Positions 39,732 to 48,013 of a stretch of 49,136 nucleotides of DNA are shown in pieces. Positions within the stretch are counted from its first letter, which is position 1, and each line of letters starts with the position of its first letter. A program made the position numbers and the translations under genes. The stretch spans positions 1-49,136 of the forward strand of contig JALSOA010000040.1 of the NCBI GenBank assembly GCA_026986725.1, written 5' to 3'. The notes beneath the pieces were generated by a model that did no database searches, was not told where the DNA came from, and saw only the letters and a list, made by a program, of their open reading frames with translations. The DNA comes from Acidobacteriota bacterium (GTDB taxonomy: Bacteria; Acidobacteriota; Holophagae; Thermotomaculales; Thermotomaculaceae).

Positions 39732-40621
39732 TTTTTTATTTTTTCAATAAACTCTTTTGCAACCCTTTCACCTTCTGATATTGATTTTTCTGCTTTGTGA
39801 AATTCAATGAATACAACATCATTTAAGGTGGGTGTTAACAGGTAATCGGGTTTGTCAAATTCAAGGCTTCTCCAGGCAAGCTCGTATTGAACTATATGGA
39901 ATGTCCTGTTTAAAACATGAAGTATGTTGGGGTCTTTTGCCCTTTTGTTTCTTCCGTTTATCCCAATTTTGTTCGCAAGGTTTTTTAATCTCGGGAATTT
40001 GTGAAGTAGAAAGCCTGTTTCATTGTCTGTTTCTTTTATCCATGCCCTTTTGTAATCTGTCGGTTTAAGGTTAAGATTTACTGCAATTGTTTTGCTGTCT
40101 TTATGCCTTTCTTTTAAAACATTTACAGGGACAGGGTTTGTTATCCCACCGTCAACATAGTACCTGTCTTTTATTTTAAATGGCTTGAACAGGCCGGGGA
40201 TTGATATTGATGCTCTCAATGCCTCCCACAGTTTACAGTCCTGTAAAACAACCCATTCTCCTGTATCAAGGTCTGTTGCAACGGGGTAAAAGGGGATTTC
40301 AGTGTCAAAAACATAGATGTCTCCTATAACATCCTTCAGCATTTGAATTACCTTTTTCCCGTTTATAAGGCCGGAGGTGGGGAATATAGGGTCAAAATTG
40401 AATATTACATCGGTTACTTTGAGATTTCTGTAATACTTTTCTGCCTCTTCAATTTTATTTGCAGCATAAAATGCTCCAATTATTGCACCCATTGATGTTC
40501 CTGCGATTGCCTCGATTTTGATCCCGTTTTTTTTAAGTGTTTTTAAAATCCCTATGTGGGCAAGTCCCCTTGCACCACCACTTCCAAGTGCAATTGAGAA
40601 TTTCTCTTTAATTGAAGACAA
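39728..40621 (-). CDS. Patatin-like phospholipase (RssA type)
   Basis: 297-residue predicted serine hydrolase. The oxyanion loop GSGGARGLAHIG, the nucleophile elbow GTSMG (Ser43) and the catalytic Asp in VDGG (Asp157) form the patatin Ser-Asp dyad. No signal peptide, so it is cytoplasmic or peripheral at the inner membrane. The start codon is TTG, with AGGAG seven bases upstream inside the end of the RNase G gene (14-base overlap). It is the last gene of the minus-strand operon. Activity on phospholipid or a lysophospholipid is likely but unproven. Confidence 0.85.
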   Translation of the reverse strand: MSSIKEKFSIALGSGGARGLAHIGILKTLKKNGIKIEAIAGTSMGAIIGAFYAANKIEEAEKYYRNLKVTDVIFNFDPIFPTSGLINGKKVIQMLKDVIGDIYVFDTEIPFYPVATDLDTGEWVVLQDCKLWEALRASISIPGLFKPFKIKDRYYVDGGITNPVPVNVLKERHKDSKTIAVNLNLKPTDYKRAWIKETDNETGFLLHKFPRLKNLANKIGINGRNKRAKDPNILHVLNRTFHIVQYELAWRSLEFDKPDYLLTPTLNDVVFIEFHKAEKSISEGERVAKEFIEKIKN

Positions 40622-42116
40622 TATCGTACTCCTCCAAGTGAAGGTTCGGGTCTTCCTTCACATTTATCCTTACATTAAAGTATTCTGTTAATTCTTTGAC
40701 AATAAAGTAATTATCGTTTTTCAGGTATTCCCCTATGTAAGGATGAACCCTTATTGTTATATCTCTGTCGTAATTTATGACTATTCGATTTATTATCTCT
40801 CTTTGAATTTCAAGTATTATTGTGGGGATTGATTTAACCCTGCCTGTACCTCTGCAATATGGGCAAACCTGTGTCAATTCCCTTTCAAGGGATTGTTTTA
40901 CCCTTTTTCTTGTTATTGCGACAAGCCCTATTTCGTCAATTGTAAGTATGTTTGTTCTTGATTTGTCCCTTTTTAGTTCATTTTCAAGCAGTTCCAGAAC
41001 CTCTTTCCTGTGCTCTTCCTCTTCCATATCAATGAAGTCAACAACTATTATTCCGCCCAGATTTCTCAACCTTATCTGCCTTACGATCTCTGATACAGCC
41101 TCTTTGTTTGTTTTAAAAACCGTTTCTTCCAGTGAGTGTTTGCCGATATACCTTCCGGTGTTTACATCAATTGATACAAGCGCCTCTGTCTGATTTATTA
41201 CAATGTACCCCCCTGATTTAAGCCATACCTTTGAGCGTAGTGCCCCTTCAATCTGGCTTTCAATGTCATACAGTTCAAAGATTGGCTGTTTTTTTGTGTA
41301 AAGTTTTACCCTGTTTATCCATCTTGAATTTATCTTATCTAAAAATTGTATTGCCTGCTGGTACGCTGTTTCGTTGTCTATAAGCAGAAGTGTTGTTTCT
41401 TCTGTAAAGTAATCCCTTATTACTTTCTCAAGCAATCCAAGTTCCTCGTATATGAGTTTTGGTGCTTTTGAATTTTCTGTTTTCTGGATTATCTCTTTCC
41501 ATATTCTCTGTAAAAGTTCGACATCCTGTTTTAGTGCTTCTTTATCCATTCCCTCTGCCGCTGTTCTTACAATGTACCCTCCAGTACCTTTTTTTATTTC
41601 TTCCATTATCTGTTTCAACCTTTCCCGTTCTTCTTCATCTTCTATTTTCCTCGAAACTCCTATATGTGATATGGTGGGCATGTAAACAAGGTATCTTCCA
41701 GGAAGGCTTATGTGAGCGGTTATTCTTGGGCCTTTTGTCCCTATCGGTTCCTTTGCTATTTGAACAAGTATCTCCTGTCCCTCTCTCAAAAGGTCTTCTA
41801 TGTGAACCTCACTATGGGAAGGGTTTTTTTCGTCTTCTCCGTCCTGTTCTATGTTTTCTTCTTCAATGAATTCTTCAATGTTCAGCAGGTTTTCCGAAAT
41901 ATCTCCAACATACAAAAAAGCATCTCTGTCCAATCCTATGTTTACAAAGGCAGATTGCATCCCCGGCAATACTTTTGTCACTTTCCCTTTATAAATGTTG
42001 CCCACAATCCCTTTGTTAAACCTTCTTTCGACAAAAACCTCAACAAGTTTGTTGTTTTCAATGATTGCGATCCTGGTTTCCTGACTTGTTGAGTTTACGA
42101 GTATCTCTCTGTTCAT
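40608..42116 (-). CDS. rng: Ribonuclease E/G family endoribonuclease
   Basis: 502-residue RNase G-type enzyme for rRNA processing and mRNA decay. The S1-like domain (35-130, NIYKGKVTKVLPGMQSAF) contains an acidic insert (EEFIEEENIEQDGEDEKN). The RNase H/DNase-like catalytic part has SIDVNTGR and VVDFIDM, which hold the magnesium-binding aspartates. The zinc-link CPYC is at 418-421. The C-terminal scaffold of RNase E is absent. It overlaps the radical SAM gene by ATGA, a common pairing near ribosomal protein genes, and the patatin gene by 14 bases. Confidence 0.93.
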   Translation of the reverse strand: MNREILVNSTSQETRIAIIENNKLVEVFVERRFNKGIVGNIYKGKVTKVLPGMQSAFVNIGLDRDAFLYVGDISENLLNIEEFIEEENIEQDGEDEKNPSHSEVHIEDLLREGQEILVQIAKEPIGTKGPRITAHISLPGRYLVYMPTISHIGVSRKIEDEEERERLKQIMEEIKKGTGGYIVRTAAEGMDKEALKQDVELLQRIWKEIIQKTENSKAPKLIYEELGLLEKVIRDYFTEETTLLLIDNETAYQQAIQFLDKINSRWINRVKLYTKKQPIFELYDIESQIEGALRSKVWLKSGGYIVINQTEALVSIDVNTGRYIGKHSLEETVFKTNKEAVSEIVRQIRLRNLGGIIVVDFIDMEEEEHRKEVLELLENELKRDKSRTNILTIDEIGLVAITRKRVKQSLERELTQVCPYCRGTGRVKSIPTIILEIQREIINRIVINYDRDITIRVHPYIGEYLKNDNYFIVKELTEYFNVRINVKEDPNLHLEEYDIVFN

Positions 42117-44593
42117 TTCTCTCCATAATCTATTTTCTGTCTTTTTATTATAACATCGTTGAGGTTAAGGTTTTTAAAAATAAGTGGTGCTGTTTCGATT
42201 ATTTTCAAACTTCCTCTGCTTGTGGAGAAGACCACAGAGAGTTTAAAGGTATTGCTTGATAGTTTTTCTATGCCCTTGATGTAATCTCCCAGTTTTACTC
42301 TTTTTTCTCCTTTTTTGCTTTTTTTGACAAAGGTTTTGTGTTGCCAGTCCTGTTGTATTGAAACAGGGTTTTTTGATTGGATAATGTATATCAGAGTGCA
42401 ATCTTTTGAGAGCATTTTTCTCATTTCAAAAGGTATTTTTTTTGCTGATTTTACCTTTATTCCTTCAGGCAACCCCCTGTTTAGGGTGGTTACTATTTCT
42501 TCAGGTTTTACTTTTTCCGTTAATTCAACTATCATCATCTCGTTTTCGCCTTCAACACCAAGTTCAAGGGCAGGGGAGAATGTTATTACAGGCCTTGGAG
42601 TGAACCCCCTGGTAAATGAGATGGGAAGGTTACTTATTCTTAATCCCCTCTGGAATATTCTGACAAGATCAAGGTGAGATAGGTACTTTGCCGTGCCTTT
42701 TTTTGAAAATACCATAAGGTAAGTTATCCTTTTTTGTTGATTGGATTCTTTTTTTGTTTTTCTTTCTGTTTCCACTTCTTTTTGTAGCTTTAAGAAAAAT
42801 TCCCTCTTTTTTTCAAACCGTTCTTTCAGATATAATCCTTTGCATGTCCCACACCTGTTGCAGGATCTTATGTCCTCACACATTAGAGTGGGAATTCCCT
42901 TTTTGGCTTTCTGGTATTCTTCAATTAAGAAGTCTTTTTTTACTTCCGTATCTATAAAGTCCCATGGAAGGGGGATATTCTCCGGGAGATTGATATGGTA
43001 TTTGTCTGTGTTTATCCCACTTTCTTTTATGGCGGTTTGCCATATCCGGAAGTTGAATGTATCGCTCCATCCATCAAATCTTGCTCCCTTTTTAAATGCT
43101 CTGTATATGACATTTGCAATTTTTCTGTCCCCTCTTGATATTATTCCCTCGATTATTGATGTTTCAGGTTGATGAAATCTGTATTTTATTCTTTTTGATT
43201 TAACATTGTTTTTTATTAAATTCTGTTTCTGGTAAATCTCTTCAAGTGTGATCTGCCTGTGCCATTGAAAGGGTGTATGTGGTTTTGGTACAAAGGTTGA
43301 AGCAGATAGTATTACATATCCATTTTTGGAGAAAATAAGTGCCTTTTCGCACAGTTTTACAATTTCAATAAGGTCTTTTTCGTTTTCAAATGGCAGGCCT
43401 ATCATAAAATAGAACTTTATGTGGTCCCATCCGTTTTCAAATGCAATCTTTGTGGCATTGATTATCTCATCTTCGTTGAGGTTTTTATTTATAATTTTTC
43501 TTAACCTATCCGTTCCTGCCTCTGGAGCGATTGTGAATCCAGTTTTTCTCCCCTCTTTTATAAACAATGCAAACTCTTCTTTGTACCTGTCAGCCCTTAA
43601 AGATGGAAGGGATATGGATATTCTTTTATCCCTGTATTTTTTTATGAACTTTTCAATTAAAAGTTCTATACCAGGGTAGTTTGCTGCACTTAAAGATGCC
43701 AAAGAGATTTCGTCCTGTCCCGTGTTTTTTAAAAGATTATCAGCCTGATTTATTAAATGTAAGGGGTCTCTTTCTCTCTGCGGTCTGTAAATAAAACCCG
43801 CCTGGCAGAACCTGCAGCCCTCGTCGCATCCCCTTGAGATTTCAAGTGTGACCCTGTCATATACCACCTCCACATTTGGTTGCACCGTTTTGTCAGGGAA
43901 TTGCTCTTTTTTGAACCATTTTTGATAGTATCTTTTCAGAGGTTTTGGGTATTCAGGAATGATAAAGTGTTCGGTTTTAACATAAGTTGCTTTTGAAGGG
44001 ATGTAAATAAACGGAAATTGATAGAGGAATTCAAGTACTTCATCTCTGTTTGTCCCGCTTTTTTTCAGCTCAAATATCCCTTTCAAAATCTCTGGCAATT
44101 TTGTTTCGGCCTCTCCAAGGTAAAAGGCATCAATAAATGGCGCTATTGGTTCCGGGTTAAAGACGCATGGGCCACCGGCAATTATAATAGGCAGTTCATT
44201 CCTGTTTTTTGCATGGATGGCAATGTTTGAGAGTTCAAGCATGTTGAGGAAATTGGTATAGGTCAGTTCGTACTGGAAGGTGAAGCCTATAATGTCAAAT
44301 TTGGAAAGAGGTGTTTTTGTTTCAATTGAACAAAGAGGTATGTTGTTTTTTCTTAAGATGTTTTCAAAGTCAATCCAGGGGGCAAATACCCTTTCTGCGT
44401 ACAGTTCTTTTTCTCTGTTTATAAGGTCGTAAAGTATGTGGAGACCGGTGTAGGACATGCCTATTTCGTAAAGGTCCGGGAATGCAATGGCGATACGAAG
44501 TTTTCCCTGCGGATTTTTCTTGATTATATTTAATTCTCCGCCAATATATTGACCTGGTTTTTTTACCTTTATCAGGTTTTCAAATGTGTACAC
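42113..44593 (-). CDS. B12-binding-domain radical SAM protein fused to DUF2344 (TIGR03960/TIGR03936)
   Basis: 826-residue protein joining two modules. The first is a cobalamin-binding-like domain (30-200) followed by a radical SAM core with RGCDEGCRFC (Cys256, Cys260, Cys263). The second is a C-terminal DUF2344 domain from about 620 (YLMVFSKKGTAKYLSHLDL, FTRGFTPRPVITFSPAL). A CNRCGTC cluster motif lies between them. This family is usually found beside rng and ribosomal protein genes L21/L27, and is suspected of modifying tRNA or ribosomal components. GTG start, with GAAAGG upstream. The chemistry is unknown. First gene of the rng-patatin operon. Confidence 0.85.
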   Translation of the reverse strand: MYTFENLIKVKKPGQYIGGELNIIKKNPQGKLRIAIAFPDLYEIGMSYTGLHILYDLINREKELYAERVFAPWIDFENILRKNNIPLCSIETKTPLSKFDIIGFTFQYELTYTNFLNMLELSNIAIHAKNRNELPIIIAGGPCVFNPEPIAPFIDAFYLGEAETKLPEILKGIFELKKSGTNRDEVLEFLYQFPFIYIPSKATYVKTEHFIIPEYPKPLKRYYQKWFKKEQFPDKTVQPNVEVVYDRVTLEISRGCDEGCRFCQAGFIYRPQRERDPLHLINQADNLLKNTGQDEISLASLSAANYPGIELLIEKFIKKYRDKRISISLPSLRADRYKEEFALFIKEGRKTGFTIAPEAGTDRLRKIINKNLNEDEIINATKIAFENGWDHIKFYFMIGLPFENEKDLIEIVKLCEKALIFSKNGYVILSASTFVPKPHTPFQWHRQITLEEIYQKQNLIKNNVKSKRIKYRFHQPETSIIEGIISRGDRKIANVIYRAFKKGARFDGWSDTFNFRIWQTAIKESGINTDKYHINLPENIPLPWDFIDTEVKKDFLIEEYQKAKKGIPTLMCEDIRSCNRCGTCKGLYLKERFEKKREFFLKLQKEVETERKTKKESNQQKRITYLMVFSKKGTAKYLSHLDLVRIFQRGLRISNLPISFTRGFTPRPVITFSPALELGVEGENEMMIVELTEKVKPEEIVTTLNRGLPEGIKVKSAKKIPFEMRKMLSKDCTLIYIIQSKNPVSIQQDWQHKTFVKKSKKGEKRVKLGDYIKGIEKLSSNTFKLSVVFSTSRGSLKIIETAPLIFKNLNLNDVIIKRQKIDYGEK

Positions 44594-44659
44594 CGCTTTA
44601 CCTTTCTTTAAAATTGCTTATTGATTATAGGAGAAAATGTCCCGGAGACAAGTTTTTTG

Positions 44660-45664
44660 TTAACTTTTTTTCTTTAAGATGAAATCAAAGTAGTCTTCAA
44701 AGCAATGTTCAAAACCACCTATTATGTAATTTATACCATGTTCTGAAAGGAATTTTATAACCTTTCTTACAAATTGATTACCCATTTCGTTTTTTTCTCC
44801 GCAAACAAATATTTTTTTATTTTTGAATTTTAAAAGCGCTTCCATGTTGTTTTGAGATGGTATTATTGAAAAACACCCGTTTTTCAAGAAAGCAAAGCAT
44901 GCTTTGAAGTCGCCCGTTATGAAAATATTTTCTTTTGTTTCGATGACAGGAATAAAAGTTTTTATCCCTTTGTGATGTGGGAATGTAAATTCATTCTTAC
45001 CACCTGCTATATCCCATCCAGCAAGAAATGCAATGCTTCCCTCTTCAAAGAACGGGATTATTAAGTTGTTTTTCTGAAAAACAAACTCTCGTTTTCTGTT
45101 TAGTAATCCTGCATTGTCAAGTGCTTCAATGCCAAATTTTTCTTTCAGCTTTTCAACAAAAAGATGAGGTTTTTCTATTGAAACAAAACCTATTGCTTTT
45201 ATTAGGTCATCATGGAACCCCTTTTTGTACAGGAATGTTCTATGTATATGGTGCAGTTGATTGTTGTTTATGATGTATGTGTATATTTTGGAGTCGTGTT
45301 TGCTTACCTTGCCTTCTGTTTCTTTTCCGAAAATGTTTTCCAGAGTGGGTTTTTTATCCCTGTTGGACAGCCATTCTGAGAGCATGTTTTCTGTTTCATC
45401 CTCTTTAATTTCAAACTCTCTTGCAAGAAATTCAATCGCTTTTTCAAAAGAAATCCCTTTTATTTTTTTGGTGATCTCTATTTGATCTCCAGTTGCACCA
45501 CATCGTTCACATTCAAATCTATTCTCGGTCTCTGAAATCTTCAATGTTCCTTCCCGATCATTGTGAAACGGACATATATATCCATTCGCTCCCTTTCTTA
45601 TGTTAAGTTTGCTTAAAACACTTTTTATGGGCACCTGATACTTTATCTTTTCCACAAGTTTCAT
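44660..45664 (-). CDS. DnaG-like protein with CHC2 zinc finger and degenerate TOPRIM domain
   Basis: 334-residue primase relative. The CHC2 zinc finger is intact (C31, H34, C52, C55 in ICPFH and FECERCGATG). The following segment resembles the primase core (LIIPFFEEGSIAFLAGWD). The TOPRIM positions are altered. Where primases read VxEGxxD, this one has ITGDFK (Glu to Thr250, Asp to Lys254). Where they read FDGDxAG, this has CGEKNEMG (289-291 Gly-Glu-Lys), so the metal-binding acids are gone. The C-terminal helicase-binding domain is absent. It is therefore probably a non-catalytic nucleic-acid-binding protein. ATG with GAGGAA upstream. Role unknown. Confidence 0.7.
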   Translation of the reverse strand: MKLVEKIKYQVPIKSVLSKLNIRKGANGYICPFHNDREGTLKISETENRFECERCGATGDQIEITKKIKGISFEKAIEFLAREFEIKEDETENMLSEWLSNRDKKPTLENIFGKETEGKVSKHDSKIYTYIINNNQLHHIHRTFLYKKGFHDDLIKAIGFVSIEKPHLFVEKLKEKFGIEALDNAGLLNRKREFVFQKNNLIIPFFEEGSIAFLAGWDIAGGKNEFTFPHHKGIKTFIPVIETKENIFITGDFKACFAFLKNGCFSIIPSQNNMEALLKFKNKKIFVCGEKNEMGNQFVRKVIKFLSEHGINYIIGGFEHCFEDYFDFILKKKS

Positions 45665-45680
45665 AATTCCTCTTTATTTT

Positions 45681-45686
45681 ATTATA
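45681..45686 (-). promoter_or_regulatory. -10 candidate for the DnaG-like gene
   Basis: TATAAT on the minus strand, 16 bases before the ATG with GAGGAA between. The -35 is weak. It is divergent from the promoter of the cyclopropane synthase gene. Confidence 0.4.
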
Positions 45687-45713
45687 ACTTTACTTTTGTT
45701 TTTTTTTAAGTTG

Positions 45714-45719
45714 TATAAT
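45714..45719 (+). promoter_or_regulatory. -10 candidate for the cyclopropane fatty acid synthase gene
   Basis: Perfect TATAAT, preceded by TTG, 61 bases before the start codon at 45781. The -35 is not clear. Confidence 0.45.
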
Positions 45720-45780
45720 AAAAAACAGGTGCGGTTCATATTTTTCTAAGACACTTGTAAATGGTATGAAGGAGGGGATT

Positions 45781-47052
45781 ATGGGTGATAGAGAACTTAC
45801 ATACTTGAAAATAGCAAAGGAATTCCTTTTTAAACTTTTTGATGGGTTTGATAATTGCCCTGTTTTTATTCTCTGGAACGGAGAAAAGGCTCTGGGAAGC
45901 GTAGAAAAAACGATAATAAAAATAAAATTCCCATGGTCTTTGAGAGAGATGTTTTTAACCCCTTCAGAATTGTCTCTTGCCGAGAGTTACATTTATGGTG
46001 ACATAGATATTGAAGGGGACATTTATGGTATTTTCCCAATGGCTGAGTACCTTTTGGAAAAAAACTTAAGCATAATAGAAAAGGCTTCTCTCTTTAACCT
46101 CTTACGGAAATTGCCGTCCAGGGACATCTCTTATGAAAAGATGCATGCAAGATTAAAGGGTGAAAAGCACAGCAAGGAGAGGGATGCTCAGGCCATATCC
46201 TACCATTACGATGTTTCAAATGAATTTTATAAACTGTTTCTTGATGGAAATTTACAGTACTCATGTGCCTATTTTGAAAAGGGGGATGAGGACATTGACA
46301 CTGCCCAGGTACAAAAAATGGATTATATCTGCAAGAAACTGTATCTTAAAAAAGGGGAAAAACTGCTTGATATTGGTGCTGGCTGGGGCGGATTGATAAT
46401 ATATGCAGCGAAAAATTACGGTGTTTATTCAATGGGTATAACTTTAAGCAAAAATCAGTATGAATATGCGAAAGAGTGGATAAAAAGAGAGGGGCTTGAA
46501 GACAGATGTAAAATAGAGTTGATGGATTACAGGGATCTGGACGAATCGGAGAGATTTGACAAAATAGTTTCTGTCGGCATGTTTGAGCATGTTGGTGAGA
46601 AAAATTATCCGCTTTATATGAAACACGCTTACAATCTTTTAAAAGAGGGAGGGTTGTTTCTTAATCATGGGATAACCTTAAATAAGAGAGATTTTGGGAA
46701 ACCCAGATCAGAGTTTATTCAAAAGTATGTTTTCCCGGATGGGGAGCTTTTGCCTATCTCCTTAATCTCTGTGTTTTCTGAGGATGCGGGGTTTGAGATA
46801 AGGGATGTTGAGGATTTAAGGGAGCATTATGCAAAGACAACTGCATTATGGGTTAAAAACCTGGAGGAAAATGAGGATAAATGCATTAAAGAGGCAGGTA
46901 AAGAGAGGTATCGTGTTTGGAGGCTTTACCTTGCGGCAAGCTCTTATCAGTTTACTGTGAATAAGATAGGGTTATATCAGACACTTCTTGCAAAACCAAA
47001 AAATGGGAGAGCGGGCTTACCCTGGACGAGAAGGATGTGGTATTGCAAATAG
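45781..47052 (+). CDS. cfa: Cyclopropane-fatty-acyl-phospholipid synthase
   Basis: 423-residue SAM-dependent methyltransferase that adds a methylene bridge to unsaturated acyl chains of membrane lipids. The N-terminal domain (1-140, ESYIYGDIDIEGDI) is the lipid-binding part of CFA synthases. The methyltransferase domain has YHYDVSNEFYKLFL, LDIGAGWGGL (SAM site), VSVGMFEHVG and YVFPDGELLP. ATG 45781 is selected for its AAGGAGGGG ribosome site; ATG 45766 is in frame but inferior. The membrane association is inferred from the family. Confidence 0.9.
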   Translation: MGDRELTYLKIAKEFLFKLFDGFDNCPVFILWNGEKALGSVEKTIIKIKFPWSLREMFLTPSELSLAESYIYGDIDIEGDIYGIFPMAEYLLEKNLSIIEKASLFNLLRKLPSRDISYEKMHARLKGEKHSKERDAQAISYHYDVSNEFYKLFLDGNLQYSCAYFEKGDEDIDTAQVQKMDYICKKLYLKKGEKLLDIGAGWGGLIIYAAKNYGVYSMGITLSKNQYEYAKEWIKREGLEDRCKIELMDYRDLDESERFDKIVSVGMFEHVGEKNYPLYMKHAYNLLKEGGLFLNHGITLNKRDFGKPRSEFIQKYVFPDGELLPISLISVFSEDAGFEIRDVEDLREHYAKTTALWVKNLEENEDKCIKEAGKERYRVWRLYLAASSYQFTVNKIGLYQTLLAKPKNGRAGLPWTRRMWYCK

Positions 47053-47109
47053 TTTGATAAACAGATCTTATTCAAAGAATAGTGTGGGATTTCCCTGCAG
47101 ATAAAAAAA

Positions 47110-47187
47110 TGGCGTCCCCAAGGGGATTTGAACCCCTGTCGCCGCCGTGAAAGGGCGGTGTCCTAGGCCGGGCTAGACGATGGGGAC
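47110..47187 (-). tRNA. tRNA-Glu (UUC)
   Basis: Cloverleaf on the minus strand with acceptor GTCCCCA/TGGGGAC, discriminator G and encoded CCA (47110-47112). Anticodon TTC at 47149-47151. The T-arm GGGGTTCAAATCCCC is standard. Seven T follow the CCA directly, so the 3' end is also where transcription could stop. Confidence 0.96.
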
Positions 47188-47195
47188 GCAAAAAA

Positions 47196-47271
47196 TGGTG
47201 ACCCCGGCTGGTCTCGAACCAGCGACCCTCTGCTTAAAAGGCAGATGCTCTACCTGCTGAGCTACGGGGTC
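47196..47271 (-). tRNA. tRNA-Lys (UUU)
   Basis: Cloverleaf on the minus strand with acceptor GACCCCG/CGGGGTC, discriminator A and encoded CCA (47196-47198). Anticodon TTT at 47236-47238 in the loop CTTTTAA. Transcribed before tRNA-Glu, with eight bases between them, so they form one operon. Confidence 0.96.
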
Positions 47272-47312
47272 AAAAGTTTCCAAAGAAAACAAGATAACAC
47301 TTGCAGGTTGAG

Positions 47313-47341
47313 ATAATAATATAGTCGTGAAAAAATGTCAA
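47313..47341 (-). promoter_or_regulatory. Sigma-70 promoter of the tRNA-Lys-tRNA-Glu operon
   Basis: On the minus strand TTGACA (47341-47336) and TATTAT (47318-47313) are separated by 17 bases. Predicted start near 47306, 35 bases before tRNA-Lys. This is the best complete promoter in the window. Confidence 0.8.
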
Positions 47342-47401
47342 TAAAAAATTTGCCTAAAAGAAAGGAAAACTCTTATCTCTTTTCACTTGAATATAGTTGT
47401 A

Positions 47402-47410
47402 TGCTATTAT
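47402..47410 (+). promoter_or_regulatory. Extended -10 promoter of the orphan pseudopilin
   Basis: TGCTATTAT, one mismatch from TGnTATAAT, lies 41 bases before the ATG at 47452. No -35 is convincing. Confidence 0.45.
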
Positions 47411-47451
47411 ATAGTTATTAAGGAACGAAAATACTTTATTAAGAGGTGGCT

Positions 47452-47958
47452 ATGAAAGAAAAAGGTTTTTCACTTCTGGAGATGTTGATTGCCATTACAA
47501 TCATTCTCCTTATAGGGTCTATTGCGGTACCAAAATATTTAAACAGTGTTAACAAAGCGAGGTGGATTGCTTCAAGGCAGCAATTGAAGAAGGTTGCAGA
47601 AGCTTTTGACCAGTATAACCTTGACCACGGTTACTACCCAGAATTTTCAAGCTGGGATGAGATTGCAACATCGGATAACATCTTAATTAAAGAAGGGTTA
47701 ATTGATTATATACCTTTAAAAGATAAATTCGGTCAGAAGTACGAAGGGTATTCCAAAAAGGACACATATCTCTTTATAGGGCATGCAGCTCCAGGAAAGT
47801 GGGGAATGAAATATCCGAAGTATTACATAAAGGATGGTAATTTCCTGACAGAGGAACAGTATCAGGAATTGATGGCACAGGAAGAGTCAGGAGAGCAACC
47901 TGCTGATGAAAATAAAGAAAAAACAGGTGGAGAGGGAGATAAGGTTCCTTTGCAATAG
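47452..47958 (+). CDS. GspG/pilin-like pseudopilin with acidic tail
   Basis: 168-residue prepilin-like protein. Leader MKEKG is followed by FSLLEMLIAITIILLIGSIAVP, with Glu at +5. The helix region KKVAEAFDQYNLDHGYYP resembles pseudopilins of the GspG type. The last 30 residues are hydrophilic and acidic (EESGEQPADENKEK). ATG 47452 is preferred over the GTG at 47446, since GAGGTGG precedes it. It stands apart from the pil locus at 22 kb, ends before a strong terminator, and may belong to a secretion or minor-pilin system elsewhere. Confidence 0.85.
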   Translation: MKEKGFSLLEMLIAITIILLIGSIAVPKYLNSVNKARWIASRQQLKKVAEAFDQYNLDHGYYPEFSSWDEIATSDNILIKEGLIDYIPLKDKFGQKYEGYSKKDTYLFIGHAAPGKWGMKYPKYYIKDGNFLTEEQYQELMAQEESGEQPADENKEKTGGEGDKVPLQ

Positions 47959-47971
47959 TTGATAGACGATG

Positions 47972-47999
47972 AAACCGCCTTTTAAAAGGCGGTTTTTTT
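47972..47999 (+). terminator. Intrinsic terminator between pseudopilin and hydE
   Basis: AAACCGCCTTTT pairs perfectly with AAAAGGCGGTTT, and the run continues to seven T in all. It ends 14 bases before the hydE ATG, so it may be a terminator for the pseudopilin or an attenuator for hydE. Confidence 0.92.
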
Positions 48000-48013
48000 G
48001 TGTGAGGCAAAAA

